Counted from the first letter of the stretch, positions 7,632 to 16,290 are shown. The stretch is 64,000 bases of DNA from Bacillus sp. EB106-08-02-XG196 (GCF_013396335.1 NZ_JABWSY010000001.1:1-64000), one strand, 5' to 3'. Numbers and translations: made by a program. Notes: generated by a model from the letters alone, not told the origin.

Positions 7632-8644
7632 TACATCACCCTTCCCCATTTAATTGTAGAGGCTCCCCAGGCATAGCCAATCCCAGCACTAACTAAAACG
7701 ACAATGTCACCCTCTTTTACCTTCCCTTCTTTTACGGCAAGCTCAAGAGATAATATTTGATCAATCTGCCCGATATGACCATAGTCCTCCAGATAGATTG
7801 ATTGCTGGTGTGATAAGCCCAATTCTTTTAATACATATTCATGGGCAGACTTTTTCATGTGGAGCATAGCTATAAATGAAATATCTCCAACTTTGTATCC
7901 ACTTTTTCTAACGGATTCCCGAATTACCTTCAGAAAATTAGCCATAGACTTCTGTTCCAAACGCTGTTTCATTCCCTCAGGATCAAGGACATCCAGCATA
8001 TTTAGCCGCTGATCAATAGCTTCTTTAGTAATTGGATTTTTTGTACCGCCACTAACAACCACCACATCCTCTGAAAAGGATCCATCTGTCAGCAGCTCAG
8101 TTTCTAACAAGATGTTTTCGTTGTGGTCTTTTTTCAAAAGAATTGCCCCGCCGCCAGCACTTAGATTAAACATGAAACGCGTCCTTGGGTTCTGGTAGTC
8201 GATAAAATCCCCATTTCGATATCCTCCTGCCAGCAACACAGTTTGGATTGTTGAATCCGCTATTATCAAGCTTTTTGCTACCTTAAGCGCCATAACGGTT
8301 GTTCCACATCTTAAAGCTACATCAAATGCCCAGGCATTTAAGGCTCCAACCTCTTCCTGTAGTTTGATGCCAGCCGTCCAAAGTGGATATTCCTTATGCT
8401 CTTCACCAATATAAATAACGACATCAATCTCCATTGGATGTATTCCTGCCTTTTTAATGGCTTGCTTTGCTGCCTTGATGCCCATTTCACACGTATGATC
8501 ATCAGGACCAGGAACATATTTCTTTTTTATCCCCATCTTTTCTTCAACAACATGTGCAGGGATACTTGCTTTTTCTGCTATCTCTTTACCTGTTATATAA
8601 TCCTGCGGGAGGTATAGACCTGTACTTACGATTCCTATTTGCAA
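7631..8644 (-). CDS. KAS III-like thiolase-fold condensing enzyme
   Basis: This protein of about 337 residues has the FabH/HMG-CoA-synthase fold. Counted from the GTG at 8656, the catalytic Cys is residue 117 (ALRCGTT) and the catalytic His is 266 (MLHMKKS). The third active-site residue, Asn in FabH (YGN), is His294 here (YGHIGQ). FabH itself usually sits with fab genes; this one lies in an operon with a hydrolase, a reductase and a LIV transporter. It may therefore condense or cleave a special acyl-CoA. TTG 8644 has GGTGG 5 nt upstream and gives MQIGIVSTG, so it is preferred over GTG 8656. Confidence 0.85.
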   Translation of the reverse strand: MQIGIVSTGLYLPQDYITGKEIAEKASIPAHVVEEKMGIKKKYVPGPDDHTCEMGIKAAKQAIKKAGIHPMEIDVVIYIGEEHKEYPLWTAGIKLQEEVGALNAWAFDVALRCGTTVMALKVAKSLIIADSTIQTVLLAGGYRNGDFIDYQNPRTRFMFNLSAGGGAILLKKDHNENILLETELLTDGSFSEDVVVVSGGTKNPITKEAIDQRLNMLDVLDPEGMKQRLEQKSMANFLKVIRESVRKSGYKVGDISFIAMLHMKKSAHEYVLKELGLSHQQSIYLEDYGHIGQIDQILSLELAVKEGKVKEGDIVVLVSAGIGYAWGASTIKWGRVM

Positions 8645-8661
8645 AATATCCACCACCTAGA

Positions 8662-8841
8662 TTAAGTGTCTTCTACCATCGACATCATAAAAGCAGTAGC
8701 CTCTTCAATGGTCTCAAATAAAGTTTCTCGCTCTTCTTGAACATGGGTTACTTTAATCCTCCATTGTTTTTTACCAGTCTCTTTTTCAACATCGGCTAGT
8801 TGAAAACGCACGACGAAGGAAGCAATTTGTAGTGGTTCCAT
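8662..8841 (-). CDS. Small conserved-looking protein of unknown function (59 aa)
   Basis: The short frame begins with ATG 8841, preceded by GGGAGG at 5 nt, and encodes a 59-residue protein (MEPLQIASFVVRFQL... ending MSMVEDT). It has no Cys, is strongly charged in the middle (VEKETGKKQWRIKVTH) and is predicted soluble. It sits between livM and the thiolase-like gene, 11 bp after the former and 17 bp before the latter's TTG start. A good ribosome site and tight packing argue that it is real. The family is not recognised; it may be a partner of the condensing enzyme. Confidence 0.7.
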   Translation of the reverse strand: MEPLQIASFVVRFQLADVEKETGKKQWRIKVTHVQEERETLFETIEEATAFMMSMVEDT

Positions 8842-8852
8842 TAAGCCTCCCT

Positions 8853-9851
8853 CTAACCTGCTAAATTTTCTTTTTTCTTAACAGGCTGCTGTTTTTTTCG
8901 TTTCCAAGTGAATTTCCTTAATGTCCCCACAATACCTAGCGGGAAGAAAATAACAACCAAAATATAAATGATACCAAAGAAAATAATCCAACGTTCAAAT
9001 ATCCAATGTTCTTTTGCCAGCTCTGTTAATCCATCGTGGGCAAATTCAATTAATCCTGCCCCAATAATGGCACCAACTAAAGTGCCTACTCCGCCGATAA
9101 TCGTCATCAATAAAGCGTCTAATGTAATATCCATTGCAAATACACTAGTATTCACATATCGAAGTGACATCGCATAAAAAATCCCTGCAATTCCTGCTAA
9201 AACACCTGAAACAACACTAACAGCAATCTTATAGTGTAATACTTGATAACCTAAAGACTCTGTTCGTTGTTCATTTTCTCGAATGGCCTGAAGAACTCTT
9301 CCAAGAGGGGAGTTGGTAAAGCGTTTTAAAATCATAAAAGTAGCAATCATTGCAGCCAAACAAATGATGTAAAAATTAGTCCTATCAATAAACAGTTCCG
9401 GTACTCGAAAGGTAAATCCATCATTTCCAAATGTTAAGATCCGCCATTTTTCTGCTAATACCAAAAACAATCCAGCCAATGCCATGGTTAACATCGCGTA
9501 AAAATGGCTTTTCAATCGCAGTGTAAGTAAACCAACAATAAAACTTACGATTGCCGTGATAAGAATCGTTGCCAGCACCGCATAAATAAAATGAAGCATA
9601 GTTGGTTCAAAACGCTTCATGAATATCCCAATCGAGTAGGCCCCGATACCAAAAAACATCGCATGACCAAAGGAAACAATTCCAGTAAAGCCTAGTAATA
9701 AATCGTAGCTCATCGCAAGGATGGCAAATACAAAAATTTGGGTTAACAAAATCAACATATTTCTAGATTCATAGACGAAAGGCAAGAGAAACAGGAAAGC
9801 GGCAATGATGATATAAATAGCATTTATTCTATTATTAACAATCCATTTCAT
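8853..9851 (-). CDS. livM: Branched-chain amino-acid-type ABC permease LivM
   Basis: This membrane protein of about 332 residues has eight to ten hydrophobic segments and the LivM signature (YDLLLGFTGIVSFGHAMFFG, and GGVGTLVGAIIGAG near the C-terminus). With LivH it forms the channel of a LIV/HAAT-type importer. ATG 9851 has AAGGGGTG at good spacing and lies 4 bp after the livH stop; an upstream frame extension has no ribosome site. Transporters of this class carry branched-chain amino acids but also amides, urea and aromatic or dicarboxylic acids. Placement in an acyl-metabolism operon suggests the last type. Confidence 0.92.
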   Translation of the reverse strand: MKWIVNNRINAIYIIIAAFLFLLPFVYESRNMLILLTQIFVFAILAMSYDLLLGFTGIVSFGHAMFFGIGAYSIGIFMKRFEPTMLHFIYAVLATILITAIVSFIVGLLTLRLKSHFYAMLTMALAGLFLVLAEKWRILTFGNDGFTFRVPELFIDRTNFYIICLAAMIATFMILKRFTNSPLGRVLQAIRENEQRTESLGYQVLHYKIAVSVVSGVLAGIAGIFYAMSLRYVNTSVFAMDITLDALLMTIIGGVGTLVGAIIGAGLIEFAHDGLTELAKEHWIFERWIIFFGIIYILVVIFFPLGIVGTLRKFTWKRKKQQPVKKKENLAG

Positions 9852-9855
9852 ACTC

Positions 9856-10716
9856 TCACCCCTTCCCGCCAAACAGTCCTTGTGGCTTTACAATCAAAAC
9901 AACTGCCATTAAAAGCATGTTTACTGCTAATGATAATTCCGGTACATAATAAGCCATGAACGAACCTGATAACCCAACTAGGATCGCCGCCATGACCGAT
10001 CCTGTGAAATTTCCCATTCCGCCAATGACAACTACAATAAACGCTAATATGGCAAACTCCATCCCCATACCCGCGTGTATGACACCAGAGTATGGTCCAA
10101 AAAGTACCCCGCCAAGCGCTGCCATGCCGGAACCAATCATAAATACAAACATAAATACCTTCTTAATATTAATTCCCAGTGCCTGAACCATTTCCTTATT
10201 CATAACCCCTGCCCGGACAACCAGGCCAATTTTGGTATTTTTCAGCAAAAATTGTACTCCTGCAAAAACGAGCAATCCAACTACTATGATAAATACTCGA
10301 TATTTAATGATAATCATATCGCCAATTTCCCAGCTGCCTGTCAAATATTCTGGAGGGTTAGCTGTTAATTGATTAGGTCCCCAAACAACTTTTAACATCT
10401 CTGATAGAACCAACATTAAGCCGAGAGTAATTAAAATTTGCTGAACATGGTTTCCGTAAACTGGTTTAATAATCCATTTTTCAGTAATAATCCCTAGTAT
10501 AAAACCTGTAAGAATAGCCCCAATAATACCGATAAAAAAACTTCCAGTACTGGCATAAATCCAAGTGCCGCTATAGGCACCCCAGGCAAATAAACCGCCG
10601 TGGGCAAAGTTAAGTACATCCATCAGACCGAAAATAAGTGTTAGTCCTGCTGCTAATAGGAAGATCAGCATGCCTGTTGCCAATCCATTTAATGTTAAAT
10701 TGAATAATAGCTCCAT
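9856..10716 (-). CDS. livH: Branched-chain amino-acid-type ABC permease LivH
   Basis: This 286-residue polytopic protein has the LivH signature: GLTLIFGLMDVLNFAHGG near the N-terminus, RAGVMNKEMVQALGINI in the cytoplasmic loop contacting the ATPases, and GGMGNFTGS. It pairs with LivM to form the membrane pore. The order is livK-G-F-H-M, with 18 bp between livF and livH. No truncation is seen. Confidence 0.92.
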   Translation of the reverse strand: MELLFNLTLNGLATGMLIFLLAAGLTLIFGLMDVLNFAHGGLFAWGAYSGTWIYASTGSFFIGIIGAILTGFILGIITEKWIIKPVYGNHVQQILITLGLMLVLSEMLKVVWGPNQLTANPPEYLTGSWEIGDMIIIKYRVFIIVVGLLVFAGVQFLLKNTKIGLVVRAGVMNKEMVQALGINIKKVFMFVFMIGSGMAALGGVLFGPYSGVIHAGMGMEFAILAFIVVVIGGMGNFTGSVMAAILVGLSGSFMAYYVPELSLAVNMLLMAVVLIVKPQGLFGGKG

Positions 10717-10734
10717 TCAAACCTTCCTCCTTCC

Positions 10735-11442
10735 CTAAGCAATCCCCAAGTACTTTCGTTTCATTTCCTCATCTTCTTTTAACTGTTTCATAGTTCCAGT
10801 GCTTACCGTTCTTCCATCATCGATAATATAAAAGCAATCACCGATGGTACTAGCCATCATGAAATTTTGTTCTACTAATACGATCGTTGTTTGATCCTTC
10901 ATTTGCAGGATCGATTCCATCACCTTCTCGACGACGATAGGGGCTAAACCTTTACTTGGTTCATCAATTAATAACAGTTCGTTATCATTTACATAGGCTC
11001 GGGCGATGGAAAGCATTTGTTTTTGACCGCCGCTTAATAACCCGCCGGGCTTTTTCCAGAACTTTTTTAAGTCAGGAAACAAATTTATGATATAATCTAG
11101 TCGCTTATTCGTTTCATCATTTTCTTTTTGAATGGCTACTTTCATATTTTCTTCAACTGTCAATCCTGCAAAGATACCTTGGTCTTCTGGAACATAGCCG
11201 ATTCCCTTTTGAGCAATGGTGTAGGTTGGTAAAGCATGGATTTCTTCTCCTTTATAAACAACACTGCCTTTTGAGGCTGGATTTAGTCCCATAATCGTCC
11301 GTAATGTGGTTGTTTTTCCGGCACCATTTCTTCCTAACAGTACCGTAACCTCACCTTTTTTCACTTCAAGCGAAACACCCTGTAAAATATGATACTGTCC
11401 AATAAACGTCTCGATATTATTAAGCTTCAGCAGCTGTTTCAT
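10735..11442 (-). CDS. livF: LIV-type ABC transporter ATP-binding protein LivF
   Basis: This ATPase of about 235 residues has Walker A GRNGAGKT, ABC signature LLSGGQKQM, Walker B LLLIDEPSKGL and a switch His region (VEQNFMMA). It is shorter than LivG and has the LivF-type GYVPEDQGIFAGLTV segment. ATG 11442 follows GGGAGGT by 7 nt and lies inside the end of livG (23-nt overlap), indicating coupled translation. It energises uptake through LivHM. Confidence 0.92.
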   Translation of the reverse strand: MKQLLKLNNIETFIGQYHILQGVSLEVKKGEVTVLLGRNGAGKTTTLRTIMGLNPASKGSVVYKGEEIHALPTYTIAQKGIGYVPEDQGIFAGLTVEENMKVAIQKENDETNKRLDYIINLFPDLKKFWKKPGGLLSGGQKQMLSIARAYVNDNELLLIDEPSKGLAPIVVEKVMESILQMKDQTTIVLVEQNFMMASTIGDCFYIIDDGRTVSTGTMKQLKEDEEMKRKYLGIA

Positions 11443-12193
11443 CGCTGATACCTCCCAAATAGGCAGACTGGACCGTTTCATTTTTCATTATTTCCTCAGG
11501 AGTTCCGTCCGCCAGCAGCCTGCCATTAAATAGCACCATTACAGAATCTGATAAATCGAGGATCATATCCATTTTGTGCTCAATTAATATAATTGTCCGA
11601 TTCGCTTGCTCTTTAATTCTTTTAATGACATCTAATATGGCTGGAACATCTTCTAAAGACATACCTGCTGTCGGTTCATCTAATAAAAGAACCTCTGTTT
11701 CAAGGGCTAGGAGCATAGCCATTTCTAGCTTTCGCTTTTCCCCATGTGCCAAATTGCTCGCCAATGAGTCCACTTTATCGTCTAAAAGCACAAGACGTAA
11801 CCATTCTATAGCCTTTGTTTCAAATTCTGTGTATTTCTTATAATGAAATAACATCTGGTAGCGAACTCCAGCCTTTGATTGAACGGCCAGTCTTACATTT
11901 TCAAGAACCGTTAAATTAGGGAAAACATTGGTAATTTGAAAGGAACGTCCTATTCCTTCTCTCGTTCGCTTTGTCGAAGAAAGTTTTGTGATATCCTTTC
12001 CCCGAAAATAAATTTTTCCATTTGTAGGGGTTAATTGACCGCTTAAAAGATTAAAGAATGTTGTTTTTCCAGCACCATTTGGACCAATGATGGATTTAAA
12101 GTGTTTTGCTGGAACGGAAATGCTGACAGTATCAACTGCCGTATGCCCTCCAAAGGTTATCGATAAATTTTCTGTTTCTATTAGGGTTTTCAT
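11420..12193 (-). CDS. livG: LIV-type ABC transporter ATP-binding protein LivG
   Basis: This ATPase of about 257 residues has Walker A GPNGAGKT, an atypical signature AHGEKRKLEMA (LivG proteins carry YGEQR-like variants), Walker B LLLDEPTAGM and H-loop IEHKMDMI. The C-terminal extension is of the branched-chain transporter type. ATG 12193 has GGTGGTG upstream; the longer reading frame to 12247 has no ribosome site. It is separated from livK by 89 bp containing a hairpin, a common way of making more binding protein than ATPase. Confidence 0.92.
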   Translation of the reverse strand: MKTLIETENLSITFGGHTAVDTVSISVPAKHFKSIIGPNGAGKTTFFNLLSGQLTPTNGKIYFRGKDITKLSSTKRTREGIGRSFQITNVFPNLTVLENVRLAVQSKAGVRYQMLFHYKKYTEFETKAIEWLRLVLLDDKVDSLASNLAHGEKRKLEMAMLLALETEVLLLDEPTAGMSLEDVPAILDVIKRIKEQANRTIILIEHKMDMILDLSDSVMVLFNGRLLADGTPEEIMKNETVQSAYLGGISDETAAEA

Positions 12194-12229
12194 GTTTTCA
12201 CCACCAATCTTGGAGATAGAAATAAGGAA

Positions 12230-12261
12230 GAGGGTGACCATAAACAACAGGTCTAACCCTC
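12230..12261 (-). terminator. Attenuating hairpin between livK and livG
   Basis: The stem GAGGGT..GACC pairs with GGTC..ACCCTC (12261-12250 with 12239-12230 on the minus strand) and is followed by a weak T-rich stretch. It probably protects the livK mRNA or lowers downstream expression rather than acting as a full terminator. Confidence 0.5.
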
Positions 12262-12282
12262 ATATTTTAAAAGAACACTTTA

Positions 12283-13515
12283 TTAATTACGTACTGGCGG
12301 TGCGGTTTCTTCTGGTGTTAGTTCTCTAATTAGCACTGGGACTGGATATGGTACGCCATCTTTCTTTTCTAGTTTAATGGCATATAGTGCTTGAAGGGCC
12401 TGGTGATCTTCAGGACGATAGGTCATTTTTCCTTTTGGCGTTTCGAAGCTCATGCCTTCCATGGCTTCAATTAGTGTATTACCATCAGCATCACCTTCGG
12501 TTTTCTTTAATGCTTCTACAATTGAAATCGCTGCACTCATCCCCCCTGGTGTGAATAAATCAGGAACGTCCCCATTAAATCGCTTCTTATGTTCAGCTAC
12601 GAGCCAATCATTAATTTCATTTTTTGGCAGATCGTGATAGTAAACGGTAAAGCCTTCCATGCCAATAAGCGGCTCCATTGTAGCCAAAGCTGCGATATCC
12701 GGCGCCCCTGTTGAAATTTTGATGCCCTTGTCTTGTACCTTCATATCTGAAATCTGCTTCCAAGGAGAGTTTGCACCCGCCCAAACAACAAATAAATAAT
12801 CAGGCTTAGCATCAATAATCTTTTGAATGTTCGAAGTAAAATCAGTTGCTGCTGGGTCTGCATACTCTTCTAAAACAATATCTGCACCAAGTTTTTCAGC
12901 TGCTTCTTTAAAAGCTGCTACTCCATCACGGCCAAACGAGTAATCCGGTGCCAGAGTAGCAATCTTCACACCATCTCCAGCGATAGCAGCTGCACCCGCA
13001 ACGGCATCCTGTGAAGAATTTCGCGCTGAACGGAAAATATATTTATTAAACTCAGAGCCTGTGATACTATCAGCGGCTGCTGGTTCAACAATCATGATTT
13101 TTTGGTATTCTTCAGCAAGCGGTAATACCGCTAACGTATCAGCTGAACTGGATGATCCCACTAAAAAGTCAACTTTATCTTCTTCTAATAGTTTAGTAGC
13201 TTTTTGAACAGCAACTTCTGGCTTCGTTTCTGTATCTTCAACCACAAACTCTATTTTTCTGCCTGCAACCTCCATTGTCCCTTCGGTTGCATATTCAAGA
13301 CCAAGTTCAAAACCTCTTAACGTTTGTTTACCATATGATTCTAGGGCACCTGTTGTTGAGGCAAGAACTCCAATTTTAATTGGCTCCTTCGTCTCAGCCT
13401 TTTCACCGTTTCCCTTTGTATCTCCCTCTGTCTTGTCAGAGCTGCATGCTGTAGCAAATACCATCATAAAAATAAGTAATCCTAATAAGAAAACTCTGCC
13501 TTTACATACCTTCAC
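12283..13515 (-). CDS. LIV-type ABC transporter substrate-binding lipoprotein
   Basis: This 410-residue protein is a type-I periplasmic-binding-protein-like lipoprotein (Peripla_BP_6 layout). Residues 1-23 form a signal peptide and FATAC (20-24) is the lipobox, with Cys24 as the lipidated residue. The mature part contains IKIGVLASTTGALESYGKQ and a second lobe around APDYSFGRDG. It captures the solute outside the membrane and delivers it to LivHM. The GTG start at 13515 lies 7-8 nt after AAGGGGG. It is the first gene of the operon that runs to the SDR gene. The ligand is not predictable, but its neighbours suggest an organic acid rather than leucine. Confidence 0.92.
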   Translation of the reverse strand: MKVCKGRVFLLGLLIFMMVFATACSSDKTEGDTKGNGEKAETKEPIKIGVLASTTGALESYGKQTLRGFELGLEYATEGTMEVAGRKIEFVVEDTETKPEVAVQKATKLLEEDKVDFLVGSSSSADTLAVLPLAEEYQKIMIVEPAAADSITGSEFNKYIFRSARNSSQDAVAGAAAIAGDGVKIATLAPDYSFGRDGVAAFKEAAEKLGADIVLEEYADPAATDFTSNIQKIIDAKPDYLFVVWAGANSPWKQISDMKVQDKGIKISTGAPDIAALATMEPLIGMEGFTVYYHDLPKNEINDWLVAEHKKRFNGDVPDLFTPGGMSAAISIVEALKKTEGDADGNTLIEAMEGMSFETPKGKMTYRPEDHQALQALYAIKLEKKDGVPYPVPVLIRELTPEETAPPVRN

Positions 13516-13581
13516 TTTTTTTCCCCCTTATTATTTGTAAAAAACTATTGCAATACCTTTAAGTTAATAATAGAAGATGAG

Positions 13582-13601
13582 AGTTACAAGCAAGTTACAA
13601 A
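13582..13601 (-). promoter_or_regulatory. Direct-repeat operator, copy 2
   Basis: Two GTTACA hexamers lie 11 bp apart (13583-13588 and 13594-13599). On the gene strand this reads TTGTAACTTGCTTGTAACT. It matches the copy at 5936-5955 in both core sequence and period and lies about 70 bp upstream of the livK start. Confidence 0.55.
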
Positions 13602-13607
13602 AGACGA

Positions 13608-13639
13608 AAAGCGGAAGCCCCTAGGCGCTGCTGCTAGAC
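13608..13639. repeat. Short remnant of the composite repeat found at 26105-26400
   Basis: The sequence AAAGCGGAAGC fused to CCCCTAGGCGCTG and GCTAGAC equals the left end joined to the right end of the larger element at 26105-26400, with the interior missing. It looks like an internal-deletion derivative of the same repeat family. Confidence 0.7.
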
Positions 13640-13667
13640 AAAAAAATACAGCTCAGTTGAGCTGTAC
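13640..13667 (-). terminator. Terminator of the symporter/exonuclease operon
   Basis: The stem TACAGCTCA/TGAGCTGTA with a 2-nt loop is followed on the minus strand by a run of seven T's. It lies 20 bp beyond the exonuclease stop codon. Confidence 0.85.
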
Positions 13668-13686
13668 TAGGTAAATATAGTTAAGT

Positions 13687-14349
13687 TTATTGCAGGGATC
13701 TCATCTGGCTGTCGGTTGCTTTTATTAGTTCTCCCCACGTGCTGTATCCGCGATTTTTGAATTGCCATAAGAGCTCAATAAATAAATAAGCGGTGGTTAA
13801 CGCGTCGCCTAATCCGCTATGCCGGTCATAGATTCTTGTTCCAAAAGCCATTGCATATCGTTCTAAATCCCTCATATCGTAGGACGGTGCAATAAATCCG
13901 ATAAGATCAAGCGTATCGATGGTTAGAAATTTTTTCAAAGCAAGTTTTTCCCTGCTAAATTCACTTTTCAATGCAAGCACATCAAAACTGACATAATGAC
14001 CTACCAAACATACGGCTTCTCTCGATTGTACATAATCAAAGAAACTCATTATTGCCTCTAACGCTTGTGGTGCACCCTCTACCTGCACATTAGAAATAGA
14101 GGTCAACTCTACCGTTTCCTGAGGAATTTTCCGATTAGGGTTCACATAGGTCTGAAATGTATCAGTCTCACGAACCTCTAGGCCTTTTATAGAAACAGCA
14201 CCAATCTCAATGATTCGGTCCATTGTCGCTACCTGAAATCCTGTTGTTTCTGTATCAAAAACAACAAAATCAAGATTTTCTAGGGGAGTTGACAGCGGAG
14301 TATTTTCATATTTAAAGGCACAAGCTACATTTTTTCTGCGAAAAAACAT
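13687..14349 (-). CDS. DnaQ-like 3'-5' exonuclease
   Basis: This DEDDh exonuclease of about 220 residues has motif ExoI FDTETTG (Asp32, Glu34), ExoII GHYVSFD and ExoIII DRHSGLGDAL with the catalytic His and Asp. It degrades DNA or RNA from the 3' end. It stands alone without polymerase domains. ATG 14349 lies 6 nt after GGAGG. It is the last gene of the symporter operon; a DnaQ-like gene beside a CBS/DUF294 protein and an acetate symporter is a recurrent arrangement in bacteria, but the functional link is not understood. Confidence 0.88.
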   Translation of the reverse strand: MFFRRKNVACAFKYENTPLSTPLENLDFVVFDTETTGFQVATMDRIIEIGAVSIKGLEVRETDTFQTYVNPNRKIPQETVELTSISNVQVEGAPQALEAIMSFFDYVQSREAVCLVGHYVSFDVLALKSEFSREKLALKKFLTIDTLDLIGFIAPSYDMRDLERYAMAFGTRIYDRHSGLGDALTTAYLFIELLWQFKNRGYSTWGELIKATDSQMRSLQ

Positions 14350-14370
14350 TACCACCCTCCTCTAGGACAG

Positions 14371-16290
14371 CTACAAAGAAAAGTGTGCAAACACCTGACC
14401 TTGAAGCTCCCTTAATGTTTTTAAGCTTAATATCAATTCTTCTTTTTCCCGGGTAGACAGCCTAGTAAAAGAGACAATAGATGTCAGTTCATTGCCGCTT
14501 TTCACCTGCTGCCAGCGTTGGTTGACATATAGAGTTAAGATATGGCTGACCGCTTCCTTGAGGTCCTGTGCAAATGCCTCAGAAAATACTCTTTTATTCA
14601 TAAGCCAATCAATTTTTTCTATCGGGGTTCCCGATTGGTTTCCATGCAAAAGAGATAATATTTGCAAGCTATGATGATAGGGAAATAAAACCTCCTTTTT
14701 CATATCAATGTTTTTTCGCTCAAGCTTAAATAAAGAACGAATAGGGTGATCAAGGGTAGGAATCAGTTGCTCTCTCTCTATTTGCGCCAGCTGGTATAAA
14801 AAAATTCTCGACCTTTCCATTTGATTTGAAACCACGTTTTCAAACATTTCATGCAATTTATCACTGCCTGTAATAAACCGGTATGAAAAGAGGTTTTCAG
14901 CTAATAACAAATTGTCATTTGTCGATTGAAGCATCCATTTTCGAAGACGTTCTTCCCAGACCGCCAGAGACCCGCGCCATTTCTGCTCACTGCACATCAT
15001 CAAGCCTTTACACCGTGCATAACCGGCTGCTTCCATGTTGTCAGTAATCTCTCTTCCTAATTCAGCAAAATAGGAATTTTCCTTATCCCCATCATCCTCA
15101 TAAACAAGAAAATGATCTTGATCAGTCAGGATAAACTGCTCTTCACGGCCGCTGCTGCCCATTTGATAAAAGGCAAAAGAACATGGCTTCCGCCTTCCGA
15201 TTTCCTCCAGCTTTTGAATAGATAGCTCTACTATTCTTAAAACAAGACGATCGTACAAATTGGTTACGATTTCGAAGGTTTTTAATATAGGAATCCGGTC
15301 TCTCAACAGGGTTCCTATCACTTCATAAATCGCACTCTTCACCATTGGAAGGCTGTCCATATCAGCTTGTTCAATCTTTTGAATGGTCTTCATAACGTTT
15401 TCGCTTTTTTTCCGTAATAAATCAGACAATGTAACGATTCCTACCACCTTTGAATCTTCTATTACGGGTAAGTGTTTAATTCCTTTTAGAAGAATCATTG
15501 AAATGGCTTCATAATAAAAAGCAAATCTTGAAATAGATAAGGGATTCTGGGTCATAATTTCTTGGGCTGCGGCCGTCATTGGCATACCTTGGGCAACCAC
15601 TCTTGACACCATGTCCCTTTCAGTAATGATTCCTTTTAAAATCTCCCTTTCTATTACCAAAACTGAACTTATTCTCTTTTCATGCATAATCCGGGCTGTT
15701 TCCTGTACAGTTGTTACAGACGTAACTGCGACAACTTTTTCACTCATAATGTCCTGGACACGAATCTTAATCGTATCATTTTCACCATAATCCCGTGCAA
15801 GCTTGACCTGCTCAGCTAGGGATGTATAAATATCCCTTAAGCGAATAGCCACCTGTGTCAGTAAATAGTCACGGACTGCCGGATCATCCCATCTCCTTGT
15901 TACGACCTCGAAAGGAATATATAATACCTTGACAGCACTTACAGCTTTTACCTCAACCATGACATCGTTTTTCATACTCGGCTTTGACACCCCAAGTAAA
16001 TCAGCTAATTTTGAGAACCCGATCATTTCCCCTTTTTGTAAGACCTCCAAGACTTCTTCTCTGTCATTGCTTTCATTTCTGATAAATACCTCCGAAAGAC
16101 CTTCTATCATAAGCAGAAGGCCTTCACGGGGTTTATCTTTTTTGAACATCTTTTCATTTTTTTCAAAATGACGGATTTCACATAGGGATAGAAGTGAAAG
16201 AGCACTGTCAGGCTCCACCCCACAGAAAAAGGGGTGAAACCTGACTGCCTCTAAATTGAATAAATTAAACTGATTTTGGTCCATCATCAT
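14371..16290 (-). CDS. cNMP-binding/CBS/DUF294 putative nucleotidyltransferase
   Basis: This 639-residue multidomain protein has a cyclic-nucleotide-binding-like domain (about 20-140, MIEGLSEVFI), a pair of CBS domains (about 175-295, with VQDIMSEKVVAV and AAQEIMTQNPLS), a DUF294 nucleotidyltransferase-like domain (about 320-460, GSSGREEQFILTDQDHF) and a DUF294 C-terminal helical domain. The G-S-x-x-R-x-E and D-x-D residues of the transferase are present. GlnD-like proteins modify partners in response to small ligands, so it may adjust the symporter to the energy state. Its start overlaps the symporter end by 26 nt. Three successive ATG codons make the exact start uncertain. Confidence 0.85.
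   Translation of the reverse strand: MMMDQNQFNLFNLEAVRFHPFFCGVEPDSALSLLSLCEIRHFEKNEKMFKKDKPREGLLLMIEGLSEVFIRNESNDREEVLEVLQKGEMIGFSKLADLLGVSKPSMKNDVMVEVKAVSAVKVLYIPFEVVTRRWDDPAVRDYLLTQVAIRLRDIYTSLAEQVKLARDYGENDTIKIRVQDIMSEKVVAVTSVTTVQETARIMHEKRISSVLVIEREILKGIITERDMVSRVVAQGMPMTAAAQEIMTQNPLSISRFAFYYEAISMILLKGIKHLPVIEDSKVVGIVTLSDLLRKKSENVMKTIQKIEQADMDSLPMVKSAIYEVIGTLLRDRIPILKTFEIVTNLYDRLVLRIVELSIQKLEEIGRRKPCSFAFYQMGSSGREEQFILTDQDHFLVYEDDGDKENSYFAELGREITDNMEAAGYARCKGLMMCSEQKWRGSLAVWEERLRKWMLQSTNDNLLLAENLFSYRFITGSDKLHEMFENVVSNQMERSRIFLYQLAQIEREQLIPTLDHPIRSLFKLERKNIDMKKEVLFPYHHSLQILSLLHGNQSGTPIEKIDWLMNKRVFSEAFAQDLKEAVSHILTLYVNQRWQQVKSGNELTSIVSFTRLSTREKEELILSLKTLRELQGQVFAHFSL

Noticed and set aside
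4388..8644. Canonical oleABCD operon
   Set aside because: The SDR is of short FabG type, the ligase has normal acyl-CoA synthetase motifs and is separately transcribed, so the assignment is kept only as a fold analogy.
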